A DNA stretch of 39,530 bases from Sciscionella sediminilitoris (GCF_000737195.2 NZ_JALM01000071.1:1-39530); one strand, 5' to 3'; shown: positions 23,669-32,710, numbered from the stretch's first letter. Notes: generated by a model not told the origin, from the letters alone. A program made the numbers and translations.

Positions 23669-24432
23669 CGTCGATCACTTCCCGGTCCATCGCCAGTTGT
23701 TGTCGTCGACACCAGTCACGTACCGCTATACATATTCTTATAGCCCGCACTATAGAAAATGTCAACCCACAAGGTCAGATAATCTAGCCAGAGGCAATGA
23801 GAGCCGGTGATCGAGGGAGCTCCGACCGGGGCGCTCGTTGGTCTCGAGGGGCGGCTACGACTCTGGTCGAACTGGTCACGCAGGGTTTCGATCTCGGCGT
23901 GCGTGTGCGCGAGTTGCTCGTGCCAGCCGACGACACGGACGGCGGCCGCCCCGGATACCGAAGGACATGCGCGCCACCGGACAGGTTGATCCCAGCTCGC
24001 CCGCGCATGCCCGCGCGCGGGCAACGTCCGCGGTGTCACTACCGCGCTTGCGCGGCCCCGGCCTCTGCCCGCCCGCCCCGATCAAGCGAACGCCGCGTTC
24101 TGGGGCGGCGAGGGTCTATTTGGATTCTGGTACCGGTGCGGCACGGAAGTGGATGCGGTGTGCTGGCCGCGAATCCGGACCGGGAACATCGGGGGCGGCA
24201 GTGGTCGATGGGGTGTGTGAATGGCTGAATAGCACGGGTGAAATGGGCGTACGGATTGGTGTGTGCGCGTGTTGGGAGTTCATGTGTGAATCCTTGAGAG
24301 AATAGGGAAATGATGTGCTGGAAGATTCGGTGACGCGGAGGACCGTTCCCTGCGGCGTCGGTGCCCGCTCGGTCCTCGGCAGTATCGCTACGGACGGCGT
24401 GCCCCACCAGGGCTGTGTCGCTTCGTCGCGCG
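23669..24432. other. Gene-poor stretch with AT-rich promoter-like island
   Basis: No confident gene. At 23720-23775 the base composition drops sharply and contains TATACATATTCTTATAG and CTATAGAAAATG; read on the minus strand it offers -10-like TATAAG and TATAGC words that could drive the small frame at 23369-23668. A 55-codon minus-strand frame (24116-24283) has AAGGA eight bases before its ATG but encodes a low-complexity His/Pro/Thr/Ser-rich peptide, so it is not called. The segment 23876-24085 is very GC-rich on both strands. Confidence 0.4.
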
Positions 24433-24711
24433 TTATCGGTGTCCTCGCTCGATTTCGTGGCCGAACTGGGCTTCGATCACGTCGAGGATGGTGCCCACAT
24501 GGGCTTGAACGAGTTCGAGCGTGTCGTACAGTTCTCGGACGTCGCCGCCCGATGGCTGGTTCCACTGTGCGACGAGACCGGTCGTTGCGGTCGATACGAT
24601 TTCGGCCTGCTCGGTTTTGCCGGTGCGCTCGAGATACCGGGTGAGTTCGGAAAGTCGTTGGTTCAGGTCGCTGTCCCGGGGAGGGGGCGCGGACCGTCCA
24701 TTTTCGCCCAT
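24433..24711 (-). CDS. Small helical protein, function unknown
   Basis: A 92-residue protein from ATG 24711: MGENGRSAPPPRDSDLNQRL, then amphipathic helices SELTRYLERTGKTEQAEIVSTATTGLVAQW and DVRELYDTLELVQAHVGTILDVIEAQFGHEIERG. Balanced composition and clear helix periodicity mark it as a real protein against GC-rich noise frames. No family was recognised and no membrane or metal motif is seen. The ribosome site is weak (AGGA). It stands alone on the minus strand between the stress genes. Confidence 0.5.
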   Translation of the reverse strand: MGENGRSAPPPRDSDLNQRLSELTRYLERTGKTEQAEIVSTATTGLVAQWNQPSGGDVRELYDTLELVQAHVGTILDVIEAQFGHEIERGHR

Positions 24712-25047
24712 GGTGCAGCCAATCCTGGTGTTCCCGTTCGCCGTGCACGGATGAGGCTGTCGGCGCGGCTTCGGACTGGGGAAGCGATCCCGTTTTCGGG
24801 TGGTGATCGGAAACCTCGAACCGGAACGAATCGGCGCTTCGCGGGTCACGAAAATGAGTATCGCGTAGGGACAAGTCGACAGGCGGTTTTCGCTGGACCG
24901 GAAACACGGCGAGGAATCGGCCTGCACGACTGGGTCACAGGGGGCAAGCGGGCGGCTGGAGACCACGGCCGAATAGCCGAGGCCCGGAAACCGGTGAGTG
25001 GCACCCGCACCCCGATGGCAGGCACCATTCACCGAATCCAGTACCGG
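24712..25047. other. Gene-free stretch between the helical protein and cold shock gene
   Basis: 336 bases with no supported gene. It contains the end of the cold shock transcript and the promoter of the small helical gene, both minus strand. No clear hairpin or repeat was seen. Confidence 0.45.
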
Positions 25048-25251
25048 TCAGAGCGCCGACACGCTCGTGGCCTGCGGACCACGATCGGTCTGGCCGACCT
25101 CGAACTGCACCCGCGCGGCCTCATCCAGGCTGCGGAAACCGCGGCCGTCGATCTCGGAGTAGTGCACGAACACGTCTTTACCGCCATCGTCAGGGCTGAT
25201 GAAACCGAAACCCTTGTCGGCGTTGAACCATTTCACGGTGCCTTGCGTCAT
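25048..25251 (-). CDS. CspA-family cold shock protein
   Basis: A 67-residue single cold shock domain, the standard length. RNP1 is KGFGFI (residues 14-19) and RNP2 is VFVHY (27-31); the start [20 protein letters not shown] is typical. These proteins bind single-stranded RNA or DNA and melt mRNA structure in the cold or in stationary phase. AGGAA lies about 10 bases before ATG 25251. It is divergent from a fatty acid desaturase gene, another cold-adaptation function, across 493 bases. Confidence 0.95.
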   Translation of the reverse strand: MTQGTVKWFNADKGFGFISPDDGGKDVFVHYSEIDGRGFRSLDEAARVQFEVGQTDRGPQATSVSAL

Positions 25252-25744
25252 ACTGTTTCGTTCCTAACTACATCGTGCGTATCGGCGCGGCCCACCATGG
25301 ACCGGTGCCGGGTTGCATCTATGCGCGAACGTTCAACAGAAGCCACAGGCACACGCTCGCCCAACAATCCTTGCGAGCGCCAGGGAAAACCAACGAACAC
25401 AAAAACCATCAACCACATTCAGGCTATCGCATCCCGGCCTGTCGTCAACCCCGACCCGATACCGGACCAGAGCCCCCGAGTGTCAGCATGCCGCGTAGCA
25501 AGGCGTTGAGCTGCGGTTGTGAAGATCCGGTGGGGACACAGGTTTTCGGTGCGAGCATGGCTCTGGTTCCCCGCGCGGCGAGGCGCTACGCTCGGCATGC
25601 CGCGGTCCGCACTCCACCGAATGCGTTCGCGCTCGAACCGGCGAAATGACGACCGGTTCCGCACCGGTGACGTTGCCGGGCGCGCCGTTTCCGAAAACGG
25701 CACCCGCGGTCTCATTTCGTTCATTCGATCTTTCAAGGGTGTTT
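25252..25744. other. Long divergent gap between cold shock and desaturase genes
   Basis: 493 bases that must hold the promoters and leaders of both genes. Frames crossing it are antisense or noise. No clean inverted repeat or consensus promoter could be fixed. A long 5' leader for the cold shock gene would be normal for the family. Confidence 0.4.
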
Positions 25745-26686
25745 ATGCCTCCTCAAACCCAGGAGACCACACGCAAGGGCCGCAAGCCCCTGATCTCCGG
25801 ACAGTCCTCACTGCCCGAGCACATACTGGTCAAGGTCTTCGTGCTCCTTCCCCTCGTTGCGCTGATCGTGGCCGTGCCGTTCGCGTGGGGCTGGGGCCTG
25901 AACGGGATCGATCTCGGACTGGCCGCCCTGTTCTTCGTGATCAGCGGGCTCGGTATCACCGCCGGCTATCACCGGTATTTCACGCACGGTTCGTTCAAGA
26001 CAGGGCGGCCGCTGCGCATCGCGCTCGCCATCGCGGGAAGCCTCGCAGCCCAGGGCCCGGTGACGCAGTGGGTTGCCGACCACCGCCGCCACCACGCCTT
26101 CTCCGACCGCGCGGGTGACCCGCACTCACCATGGCTGTTCGGCACCGGCCCCAAAGCACTGGCCAAGGGGTTCTGGCACGCGCACATGGGCTGGTTGTTC
26201 GATCGCGACATCACCAACGCCGACCGGTTCGCCCCCGATCTGCGCGCCGACCGTGACATTCAGCGCGTCGACCAACTGTTCCCACTCTGGGTCGCCTCCA
26301 GCCTGGTACTGCCCGGCGTCCTGGGCGGGTTGCTGAGCTGGTCGGTCTGGGGCGGAGTCACCGCGTTCTTCTGGGCCGGGTTCGTGCGCGTCGGCGTGCT
26401 GCACCACGTGACCTGGTCGGTGAACTCCATCTGCCACATGATCGGCGACCGCCCGTTCGCGAGCAGGGACAAAGCCGCGAACTTCTGGCCACTGGCGATC
26501 TTCTCCTTTGGCGAAGCCTGGCACAACCTCCACCACGCCGACCCCACCTGCGCCCGTCACGGTGTCCTCCGCGGCCAAATCGACATCTCAGCGCGCCTGA
26601 TCTGGATATTCGAGAAACTCGGCTGGGCCCACAACGTCCGCTGGCCCACCACGCTCCGCCTCGAACGCGTAACCGCCACCACCTGA
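25745..26686 (+). CDS. Acyl-CoA/fatty acid delta-9-type desaturase
   Basis: A 313-residue membrane di-iron desaturase. Three histidine boxes are in place: HRYFTH (about residue 76), HRRHH (about 113) and HNLHH (about 260), with four hydrophobic helices placed in pairs between them (HILVKVFVLLPLVALIVAVPF, LGLAALFFVISGLGITAGY, LFPLWVASSLVLPGVLGG, WGGVTAFFWAGFVRVGV). It introduces a double bond into saturated acyl chains, raising membrane fluidity. ATG 25745 with AAGGG upstream is preferred over an in-frame upstream ATG because the extra 33 residues lack family similarity. Lying next to the cold shock gene suggests shared cold control. Confidence 0.9.
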   Translation: MPPQTQETTRKGRKPLISGQSSLPEHILVKVFVLLPLVALIVAVPFAWGWGLNGIDLGLAALFFVISGLGITAGYHRYFTHGSFKTGRPLRIALAIAGSLAAQGPVTQWVADHRRHHAFSDRAGDPHSPWLFGTGPKALAKGFWHAHMGWLFDRDITNADRFAPDLRADRDIQRVDQLFPLWVASSLVLPGVLGGLLSWSVWGGVTAFFWAGFVRVGVLHHVTWSVNSICHMIGDRPFASRDKAANFWPLAIFSFGEAWHNLHHADPTCARHGVLRGQIDISARLIWIFEKLGWAHNVRWPTTLRLERVTATT

Positions 26687-26896
26687 AAAGCCCGGCCGCA
26701 CCCCGCAAGACAATCACCAAGGAGATGCTCGGCCCGCCTCATCTCACTGCCGAGTCGGCCAGGCGATCGCCAACCACCAGGTGCCCCGGACAGAACCCGC
26801 GCCCACTCGTGCGCGACCGCGGAGCCACGGAGTGTTCCCGTGCGGTCCTCCTGTGCCGTCGACAGCAGCAGATCGCGGCTACGCCGAACAAACACG

Positions 26897-26927
26897 CCCC
26901 CGGTGCCGTCTCCGATGACACCGGGGG
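26897..26927 (-). terminator. Hairpin between desaturase and MerR gene
   Basis: Arms CCCCCGGTG (26897-26905) and CACCGGGGG (26919-26927) are perfectly complementary with a 13-base loop, 21 bases beyond the MerR stop. It can end the MerR transcript and, from the other side, stop desaturase read-through. Confidence 0.55.
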
Positions 26928-26948
26928 CTCCCCATCGTGGAAAGTAGG

Positions 26949-27296
26949 CTAGGTCTGTTCGTCGCGTTTGGCGGCGTTGAGTTGCTGAGCCTCCTCGAGC
27001 TGATCCTCGAGGACCACGATGCGGCACGCCGCTTCCACGGCCGTACCTTCATCGACCAACTCCCGAACCCGCGCGGCCAGCCGCAGCTGGTAGCGCGAGT
27101 ACCGTCGATGACCACCGGTCGAACGTTGCGGAATCAGCAGCTGCAACTCATCCAGACGGCGCAGAAAACTCGCCGTGGTCCCGAGCATTTCCGCGGCCCT
27201 GCCCATCGTGTAGGCCGGGTAATCCTCATCATCGAATTTCCGGGACGAAGCTTCCCGCCCGGAGACCTGTCCTGAATCTTCACGGGCTTCGCCCAT
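26949..27296 (-). CDS. HspR-like MerR-family regulator
   Basis: A 115-residue MerR protein. An acidic 28-residue N-terminus precedes the HTH: YPAYTMGRAAEMLGTTASFLRRLDELQLLIPQRSTGGHRRYSRYQL, then a coiled-coil dimer helix (ELVDEGTAVEAACRIVVLEDQLEEAQQL). The RSTGGHRRYS wing and the short length without a ligand domain resemble HspR, repressor of heat shock operons, though the N-terminal half of the HTH differs, so a distinct subfamily is possible. GGAGG lies 6 bases before ATG 27296. A 15-bp perfect hairpin lies just upstream in the leader. It is the only regulator in the stress region and might control hsp20 or the J-domain operon; no full HspR inverted repeat was seen there. Confidence 0.8.
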   Translation of the reverse strand: MGEAREDSGQVSGREASSRKFDDEDYPAYTMGRAAEMLGTTASFLRRLDELQLLIPQRSTGGHRRYSRYQLRLAARVRELVDEGTAVEAACRIVVLEDQLEEAQQLNAAKRDEQT

Positions 27297-27314
27297 GCAT
27301 ACCTCCACAGCACG

Positions 27315-27347
27315 AGGACCCCGGTGCCGACGGCACCGGGGTCCTCG
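27315..27347 (-). promoter_or_regulatory. 15-bp perfect hairpin in the MerR leader
   Basis: GAGGACCCCGGTGCC (27315-27329) is the exact reverse complement of GGCACCGGGGTCCTC (27333-27347), with a 3-base loop. It ends 18 bases before the MerR ATG and 8 bases before its GGAGG site. The stem is too stable to open readily, so it may terminate transcription from either side, protect the 5' end or bind a protein. Confidence 0.55.
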
Positions 27348-27998
27348 ACGATGGGTTACCACCATCGCTCAACAGCCAACCTGACTGCTGTCACATCCGC
27401 ACAACCCACCGCAAACGAGCGGTTCGTGCGGGCTCGCACACACGTTGATCGAATACCACCTTCCCATCTTGACCGGATTGCGGTACTCGCCCGGGCGAAA
27501 CAGAGCCACAGTCGGGCGATACGACAGCGCCTAACCCCTTTCTTCCTACTTCACCTATTACTACTTGCTACTACCTGCTACTTGCCTGGGCGACGGCCGC
27601 GAAACCGCTACCGCGGCCGAGTCAAACCTTGTCGCCCTTCCTGCTCGCACGGGCAGTTACGTCATCTCCCGTGCCTCACTCGATCTTTTCTCTTCCTGGT
27701 ACGCCAGAAACTCTAACCTGAAGCTGAGGCGAATGTCTACCCCGGGCGCAGTAGATTTTCTGGTCCAGTCGATGCTGCTGCAAGGGGCGCGGGATCAGTC
27801 GCCGTCCATGACGCCCAGGGGCCTCTGCCGGCGCTTTCGATGGTGACTTTCCCCTGCGGTTTTCGCGCGCCTGCGGCCTCTGCTCCACCGGCAACCGTGG
27901 AGCACCTTGGTGTCTGCTCGCGCCGCCCGTCACCGCCTTGACGGGAGCCGCGCATTGTGGATCCCGCAAAAAGCACGGCACTCCGGAAAGCCGATCGT
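27348..27998. other. Gene-poor stretch upstream of sbcD
   Basis: About 650 bases without a supported gene. At 27543-27585 a run of imperfect tandem words (CTACTTGC, CTACCTGC, CTACTTGC on the plus strand; GTAG every 6-8 bases on the other) makes one strand nearly all purine plus T. A small hairpin CCCGTCA-8-TGACGGG lies near 27925-27945. Frames on both strands are low in family-like character. Confidence 0.4.
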
Positions 27999-28014
27999 TC
28001 GAACACACATTCGA
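27999..28014 (+). promoter_or_regulatory. LexA (SOS) box upstream of sbcD
   Basis: TCGAACACACATTCGA matches the actinobacterial/mycobacterial LexA box TCGAAC-N4-GTTCGA at 11 of 12 fixed positions (A in place of G at the start of the right half). It lies 57 bases before the sbcD ATG, where a LexA operator would block transcription. The match is seen in sequence; LexA binding is inferred. Confidence 0.65.
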
Positions 28015-28070
28015 GTGACACGCCAGGGGTGGTAGCGGAAATTGTCGGAGGGCGGGCCTACCTTGGCTGT

Positions 28071-29219
28071 ATGCGCGTACTGCACACCTCCGACTGGCAT
28101 ATCGGGAGGACGTTCCACGGTCAGGACCTGCTGGCCGACCAGGAGTCGGTGCTGCGCGGGATCGCGGACCTCGTCACGGAGCGCGGAATCGATGTCGTGC
28201 TCGTCGCGGGTGATCTCTACGACCGCGCCGTTCCCTCGGCCGAGGCGGTCGCGGTCTGCGGCAGGGCTCTCGCCGCGATCGGGAAGGCCGGCGCGCGGAT
28301 CATCGTGACCGCGGGCAACCATGATTCGGCCGCGCGCGTCGGGGTGTTCGCCCAGTTCGCCGAGGCGGGCGGGCTGCACCTGCGCACCGAGATCGGCTCG
28401 CTGGACACGCCGATCCTGCTCCCCGACGAACACGGCGAGGTCGCGTTCTACGGCATCCCGTACCTGGAGCCCGATATCGCCCGGCGCGTGTTCGAGATCG
28501 AGGAGCGCACGCACACCGCGGTGCTCGCCGAGGCCATGCGCCGGGTGCGCGCGGACCTGGCAACCCGGCAGGGAACCCGGTCCGTCGTGCTCGCGCACGC
28601 CTTCGTGACCGGCGGGGCCGCCTCGGATTCGGAACGCAAACTGGTCCAGGGCGGGATCGAGCAGGTACCGGGGTCGGTGTTCGACGGGGTGGACTATGTG
28701 GCGCTCGGGCACCTGCACGGCCCGCAGCGGCTCGCCGAACACCTGCAGTACTCGGGCAGCCCGCTCGCCTATTCGTTCTCCGAGGAGAACCACAGGAAAT
28801 CCGTGCTCATCGCGGAGTTCGATGCCTCGGGGCTGGTCGGTGTGGAACGGCAACCGCTTCCGGTGCCGCGGCCGCTGGCCACGGTCACCGGCGAACTGGA
28901 CGAGTTGCTCGCGGATCCGGAGCTGGACGGTCTGCGTGAGCACTACCTCTCCGCGACGCTCACCGACCGGGTCCGCCCGGTCGACGGGATGCGCAAGCTC
29001 CGCGAGCGGTTCCCGTACGCCGTGCGCCTCGAGTGGGCCCCGGCGCAGGACGAGCGGCAGCGTGCCGGCGACTACACCAAGGCCGTGACCGGCCGGGACG
29101 ACCTCGAGCTCGCGGACTCCTTCGTGGCGCACTGCCGCGGAGCGGAGCTCACCGGGGCCGAACGCGAACTGGTCGGCCGCGCGTTCACCTCGGTCGGCGC
29201 GGGGGAACGGGAGGTCTGA
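28071..29219 (+). CDS. sbcD: SbcD (Mre11-type) exonuclease subunit
   Basis: A 382-residue metallophosphoesterase. The five phosphodiesterase motifs are visible: DWHIGRTF (I), GDLYDRAVPS (II), TAGNHDS (III), LAHAFVTG (IV) and ALGHLHGPQ (V), which bind two Mn ions. With SbcC it forms the SbcCD complex that opens hairpins and trims DNA ends and palindromes at stalled forks. ATG 28071 starts exactly at the family N-terminus MRVLHTSDWHIG; there is no ribosome site but a TACCTT -10-like hexamer 12 bases upstream, so the mRNA is probably leaderless. It overlaps sbcC by one base (TGATG). A LexA box lies upstream. Confidence 0.95.
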   Translation: MRVLHTSDWHIGRTFHGQDLLADQESVLRGIADLVTERGIDVVLVAGDLYDRAVPSAEAVAVCGRALAAIGKAGARIIVTAGNHDSAARVGVFAQFAEAGGLHLRTEIGSLDTPILLPDEHGEVAFYGIPYLEPDIARRVFEIEERTHTAVLAEAMRRVRADLATRQGTRSVVLAHAFVTGGAASDSERKLVQGGIEQVPGSVFDGVDYVALGHLHGPQRLAEHLQYSGSPLAYSFSEENHRKSVLIAEFDASGLVGVERQPLPVPRPLATVTGELDELLADPELDGLREHYLSATLTDRVRPVDGMRKLRERFPYAVRLEWAPAQDERQRAGDYTKAVTGRDDLELADSFVAHCRGAELTGAERELVGRAFTSVGAGEREV

Positions 29220-32185
29220 TGCGGCTGCACCGGCTCGAACTGTCCGCGTTCGGCCCCTACTCGGGGCGTGAGACGGTCGATTTCGACACCCTCGGCGCGG
29301 ACGGTCTTTTCCTGCTGCACGGTGACACCGGGGCGGGGAAGACCTCGCTGCTCGATGCGATCGCCTACGCCATCTTCGGTGCCGTTCCCGGGGCGCGCGG
29401 CGAGGTGAAACGGCTGCGCTGCGACCTCTCCTCCCCGGAAACGCCGACCGAGGTGCGCCTCGAACTGACCGTGCAGGGCCAGCGGCTGCTGATCAGCAGG
29501 AGCCCGGAGTACGACCGGCCGAAGAAGCGTGGCGACGGCACCACCAAGCAGCCCGCGAAGGGCAGCCTGGTCTGGATGGACGACGCCGACCGGACCGCGC
29601 TCACCAGGCTGGACGAGATCGGCAGGACGATGCAGCGGCTGCTCGGGATGAGCGCCGAGCAGTTCTTCCAGGTCGTGCTGCTGCCGCAGGGGGAGTTCGC
29701 GCGGTTCCTGCGCGCCGAGACGGCCGAACGCGAGCACCTGCTCGAGCAGTTGTTCGGCACCCAGCGCTTCGCCGAGGTGGAGCGCTGGTTCGCCGAGCTG
29801 CGTGCCCGCGAGCGCGGCAAACTGCAGGCGGAACAGGCCAAGGGTGATGAGCTGGTTGCACGGATCGCCCAGGTCGTCGGCATCGAACCGCCCGAAGAGG
29901 GCGTGGACGAGGAATGGCTCGGGCAACTGCTGCACGAGCGCAAGACCGCGGTGCTGGCGAGCACCGAGGAGGAGCGCGCCGCGCGGGCGGCGGCGGCCAA
30001 GGCGAGCGCGGCCGCCGAAGCGGCCCGCACCCGTGCGCAACGGGTGCACCGGGTGCGCAAAGCCACGGCCGAGCTGGCCGAGCTCGACGCGGCCGAACCC
30101 GCTCGCGCGGCCAAGGCAACCGAGCTCGCCCAGGCGCGCAAGGTGGTCCCGGTGCTCGCGGCCCGCCAGCAGCTCGCCGAGGCGCAACGGCGTACGGGGG
30201 AGGCGCACACGGCGGTCGAGGCTGCCCGGGACGCACTGCCCGCCGCCCGCCGGGCCGAGCTGAGCGAACAGCCCAGCGCGGACCTGCGCGCGCTCGCCGG
30301 GGACTACCGTCAGCGTGGCGGTGAACTGAGCGCGCTTGTCGAGCAGGCCGAGGCGCAGAAGACCGATATCCGCGCGATCACCGAGCTCACCGATCGCCTC
30401 ACCGAACTCGCCGAACGCAAGACGAAACTCGACGCCGAGCTCGCGAGCCTGCCCGCGGCGATCGAGCAGAGCAGGGCACTCGTGGAGGACGCCAACCGTA
30501 GCGCCGCCCTGCTGCCCTCGGTGACCGAACAGCGGGACGCGTTCACCGAACGGCTCGCCGCCGCCCGCAGGCTTCCCGCGCTGCGCGAGCAGCTGAGGTC
30601 GGCCGAGCAGGAACAGCGCAGCGCGGTGGACGCGCACCAGCGCGCCCGGGAACGGGTGCTCGATCTGCGGGCGAGCCGGCTGGACAGTATGGCTGCCGAA
30701 CTCGCCGGGGAGCTGAAACGCGGTAAGCCGTGCAGCGTCTGCGGTTCGAAGGACCATCCGAAACCGGCCCCGCTGACCCTCGGTGTGGTCGGCGACGACG
30801 AGGAATCGGCCGCGGCGACCGCGGAACAGGAGACCGCGGCGCGCCGGGACGAGGCCGCGCGGCAGGTGCAGGAGCACACCCGCGCCGTGCAGGCGGTGCT
30901 GGAACGGCTGGACGGAGCGGGCGAGGAGGAACTCGCCGAACGTCTCACCGAACTCCAGCAGCGGCACACCAAACTCACCGCCGAGGCCGCCGCGGTCGGG
31001 GAACGCACCGAACACCTGCACAAGGAAGAACGCGCGCAGACCGAACTGCACGAACAACTCACCGCGGTGCGCACCGAATCGGCCGCGGCCGAATCCGAAC
31101 AGGCCGGGGCGCGCACCCGGGTCGCGCAGCGGGCCGATGTGCTCGAGCAGGCGCGCGGGGACTTCGAGGATGTCGGCGCGCACCGGGACCACCTGCTCGC
31201 CCTGGCCAATGCCATCGACGGGCTCGCGCAGGCCCGGGCCGAACTGGATGTGCGCCGCGCCGCGGAACAGGAGCGGTCCGCCGCGGTCGATGCCGCGGTG
31301 CGGGAGGCCGGATTCGGTTCCGCCGAGCAGGCCCTCGCCGCCGCGCGCAGCGATGCGGAGATCGCCGCGCTGGAGGAACACCTCGCCGAAGCGGAACGGG
31401 CGCGGCTGCGCGCCCGTTCGGTGCTCGACGACGAGGAGAACGCGGGCATCGATCCCGCGGAGTCCACCGAGACGACCGAAGCGGATTCCGCGCTCGCCGA
31501 GGCCAGTGCCGCTCTCGAACACGCCGTCGGTGCCCTGCGCAGCGCCGTCCGGCAGGGCGACGAAACCGAAGCACTCGCCGCCCGGCTGCGCGAACACTGG
31601 CGGAACACCGAACCGATGCGCGAACGGTTCGCGGAACTGGACGCGTTGACCGATGTGGTCAACGGGCGCGGGCAGAACGCCAAGCGGATGTCGCTGCGCG
31701 CCTTCGTGCTCGCCGCCCGGCTGCAGGAGGTCGCCATCGCGGCCAGCAGCAGGCTGCGCACGATGAGCCAGGGCCGGTACGGATTCGTGCACAGCGAGGC
31801 CGCCGGTGCCCGTGGGACCCGTGGCGGCCTCGGGCTCGACGTGCTCGACGACTACTCCGGACAGGTGCGCCCCGCCAAGACCCTCTCCGGTGGTGAGTCC
31901 TTCATGGCCTCGCTGGCACTCGCGCTCGGGCTCGCCGATGTGGTCGCCGCCGAGACCGGGGGAGCGCAGTTGGACACCCTGTTCGTGGACGAGGGGTTCG
32001 GCACGCTCGACGCCGATTCGCTCGAGGACGTGATGAGCATCCTGGACGAACTGCGCGCGGGCGGGCGCATCGTCGGGCTCGTGTCGCATGTGGACGAACT
32101 GCGGCAGCGGGTGCCGACCCAGCTGCGGGTCCGCAAATCCCGCGGCGGATCCACCCTCGAACTACGATCCGGGCTGGCGGGGTGA
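29219..32185 (+). CDS. sbcC: SbcC (Rad50-type) ATPase subunit
   Basis: A 988-residue SMC-like ATPase. Walker A is GDTGAGKT (residues 35-42), followed by the Q-loop region (FFQVVLLPQGEFARFLRA). Long Glu/Ala/Arg-rich coiled coils run from about 180 to 840, with the zinc hook CSVC (505-508) at the apex. The ABC signature LSGGESF and Walker B LFVDEGFGTLD (about 921-931) lie at the C-terminus. It dimerises through the hook and tethers DNA ends while SbcD cuts. Translation is coupled to sbcD by TGATG. The gene ends 24 bases inside the convergent ogt gene. Confidence 0.95.
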   Translation: MRLHRLELSAFGPYSGRETVDFDTLGADGLFLLHGDTGAGKTSLLDAIAYAIFGAVPGARGEVKRLRCDLSSPETPTEVRLELTVQGQRLLISRSPEYDRPKKRGDGTTKQPAKGSLVWMDDADRTALTRLDEIGRTMQRLLGMSAEQFFQVVLLPQGEFARFLRAETAEREHLLEQLFGTQRFAEVERWFAELRARERGKLQAEQAKGDELVARIAQVVGIEPPEEGVDEEWLGQLLHERKTAVLASTEEERAARAAAAKASAAAEAARTRAQRVHRVRKATAELAELDAAEPARAAKATELAQARKVVPVLAARQQLAEAQRRTGEAHTAVEAARDALPAARRAELSEQPSADLRALAGDYRQRGGELSALVEQAEAQKTDIRAITELTDRLTELAERKTKLDAELASLPAAIEQSRALVEDANRSAALLPSVTEQRDAFTERLAAARRLPALREQLRSAEQEQRSAVDAHQRARERVLDLRASRLDSMAAELAGELKRGKPCSVCGSKDHPKPAPLTLGVVGDDEESAAATAEQETAARRDEAARQVQEHTRAVQAVLERLDGAGEEELAERLTELQQRHTKLTAEAAAVGERTEHLHKEERAQTELHEQLTAVRTESAAAESEQAGARTRVAQRADVLEQARGDFEDVGAHRDHLLALANAIDGLAQARAELDVRRAAEQERSAAVDAAVREAGFGSAEQALAAARSDAEIAALEEHLAEAERARLRARSVLDDEENAGIDPAESTETTEADSALAEASAALEHAVGALRSAVRQGDETEALAARLREHWRNTEPMRERFAELDALTDVVNGRGQNAKRMSLRAFVLAARLQEVAIAASSRLRTMSQGRYGFVHSEAAGARGTRGGLGLDVLDDYSGQVRPAKTLSGGESFMASLALALGLADVVAAETGGAQLDTLFVDEGFGTLDADSLEDVMSILDELRAGGRIVGLVSHVDELRQRVPTQLRVRKSRGGSTLELRSGLAG

Positions 32186-32710
32186 TTCATGCTCGATAAG
32201 CCACCGCTTCACGTCCAGGCCCCAGCGGAACCCGCCGAGCGCCCCGCCGATCCGCCGCACCCGGTGACACGGCACGAACAGCGCGGCCGCGTTCGCCGCG
32301 CAGGCCGCGGCCGCCGCCCGCACCGCGTCCGGGCGCCCGGACAGTTCCGCGAACCGGGTGTAGGTGATCGGTTCCCCCGGAGCCACCCCGCGCAGCACCT
32401 CCCAGGCGCGCTCCAGGAACGGTCCGCTGCGCTGGCGCACCGGAATCCCGTCGATCGCCGCGAGCTCACCGCGGTGATAGGCGTGCACGGCCTCGGTGAC
32501 CGGGCCGAGATCGCGCAGCACGCGCACCTCGGCGGGCCGCAGTGACGGCGCGATCTGCGGGATCAGCTCGTCGGTATCCGCTGTCCACCCGGATCCGAGT
32601 ACCGCGCCGTCCCCCGCGACCAGTGCGGTGAACGGGCCGATCGGAGTGTCCACAGTGGACGAACTGGCGGTCGTGGTGGACAGTGCGACGCTCGCTGCCG
32701 TTGTGCTCAT
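32162..32710 (-). CDS. ogt: Methylated-DNA--protein-cysteine methyltransferase
   Basis: A 182-residue suicide repair protein that transfers alkyl groups from O6-alkylguanine to its own cysteine. The active-site motif is VPCHRV with Cys148; the preceding helix region (ITYTRFAELSGRPDAVRAAAAACAANAAALF) contains the Arg finger and the asparagine hinge. After the active site come GGALGGFRWGLDVKRWLIEHE, standard for the family. ATG 32710 has GGAG 8 bases upstream. It follows the ada-alkA gene after 41 bases on the same strand, the same order as in Mycobacterium tuberculosis, so the two form an alkylation-repair operon. It overlaps the end of sbcC by 24 bases. Confidence 0.94.
   Translation of the reverse strand: MSTTAASVALSTTTASSSTVDTPIGPFTALVAGDGAVLGSGWTADTDELIPQIAPSLRPAEVRVLRDLGPVTEAVHAYHRGELAAIDGIPVRQRSGPFLERAWEVLRGVAPGEPITYTRFAELSGRPDAVRAAAAACAANAAALFVPCHRVRRIGGALGGFRWGLDVKRWLIEHESPRQPGS

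Noticed and set aside
24116-24283. 55-codon minus-strand small gene with AAGGA before its ATG
   Set aside because: The peptide is low in complexity (His, Pro, Thr, Ser) and the frame runs on from noise; insufficient support.
29072-32089. A 1005-codon minus-strand frame antisense to sbcC
   Set aside because: GC-rich antisense artefact; sbcC on the plus strand has every Rad50 motif.
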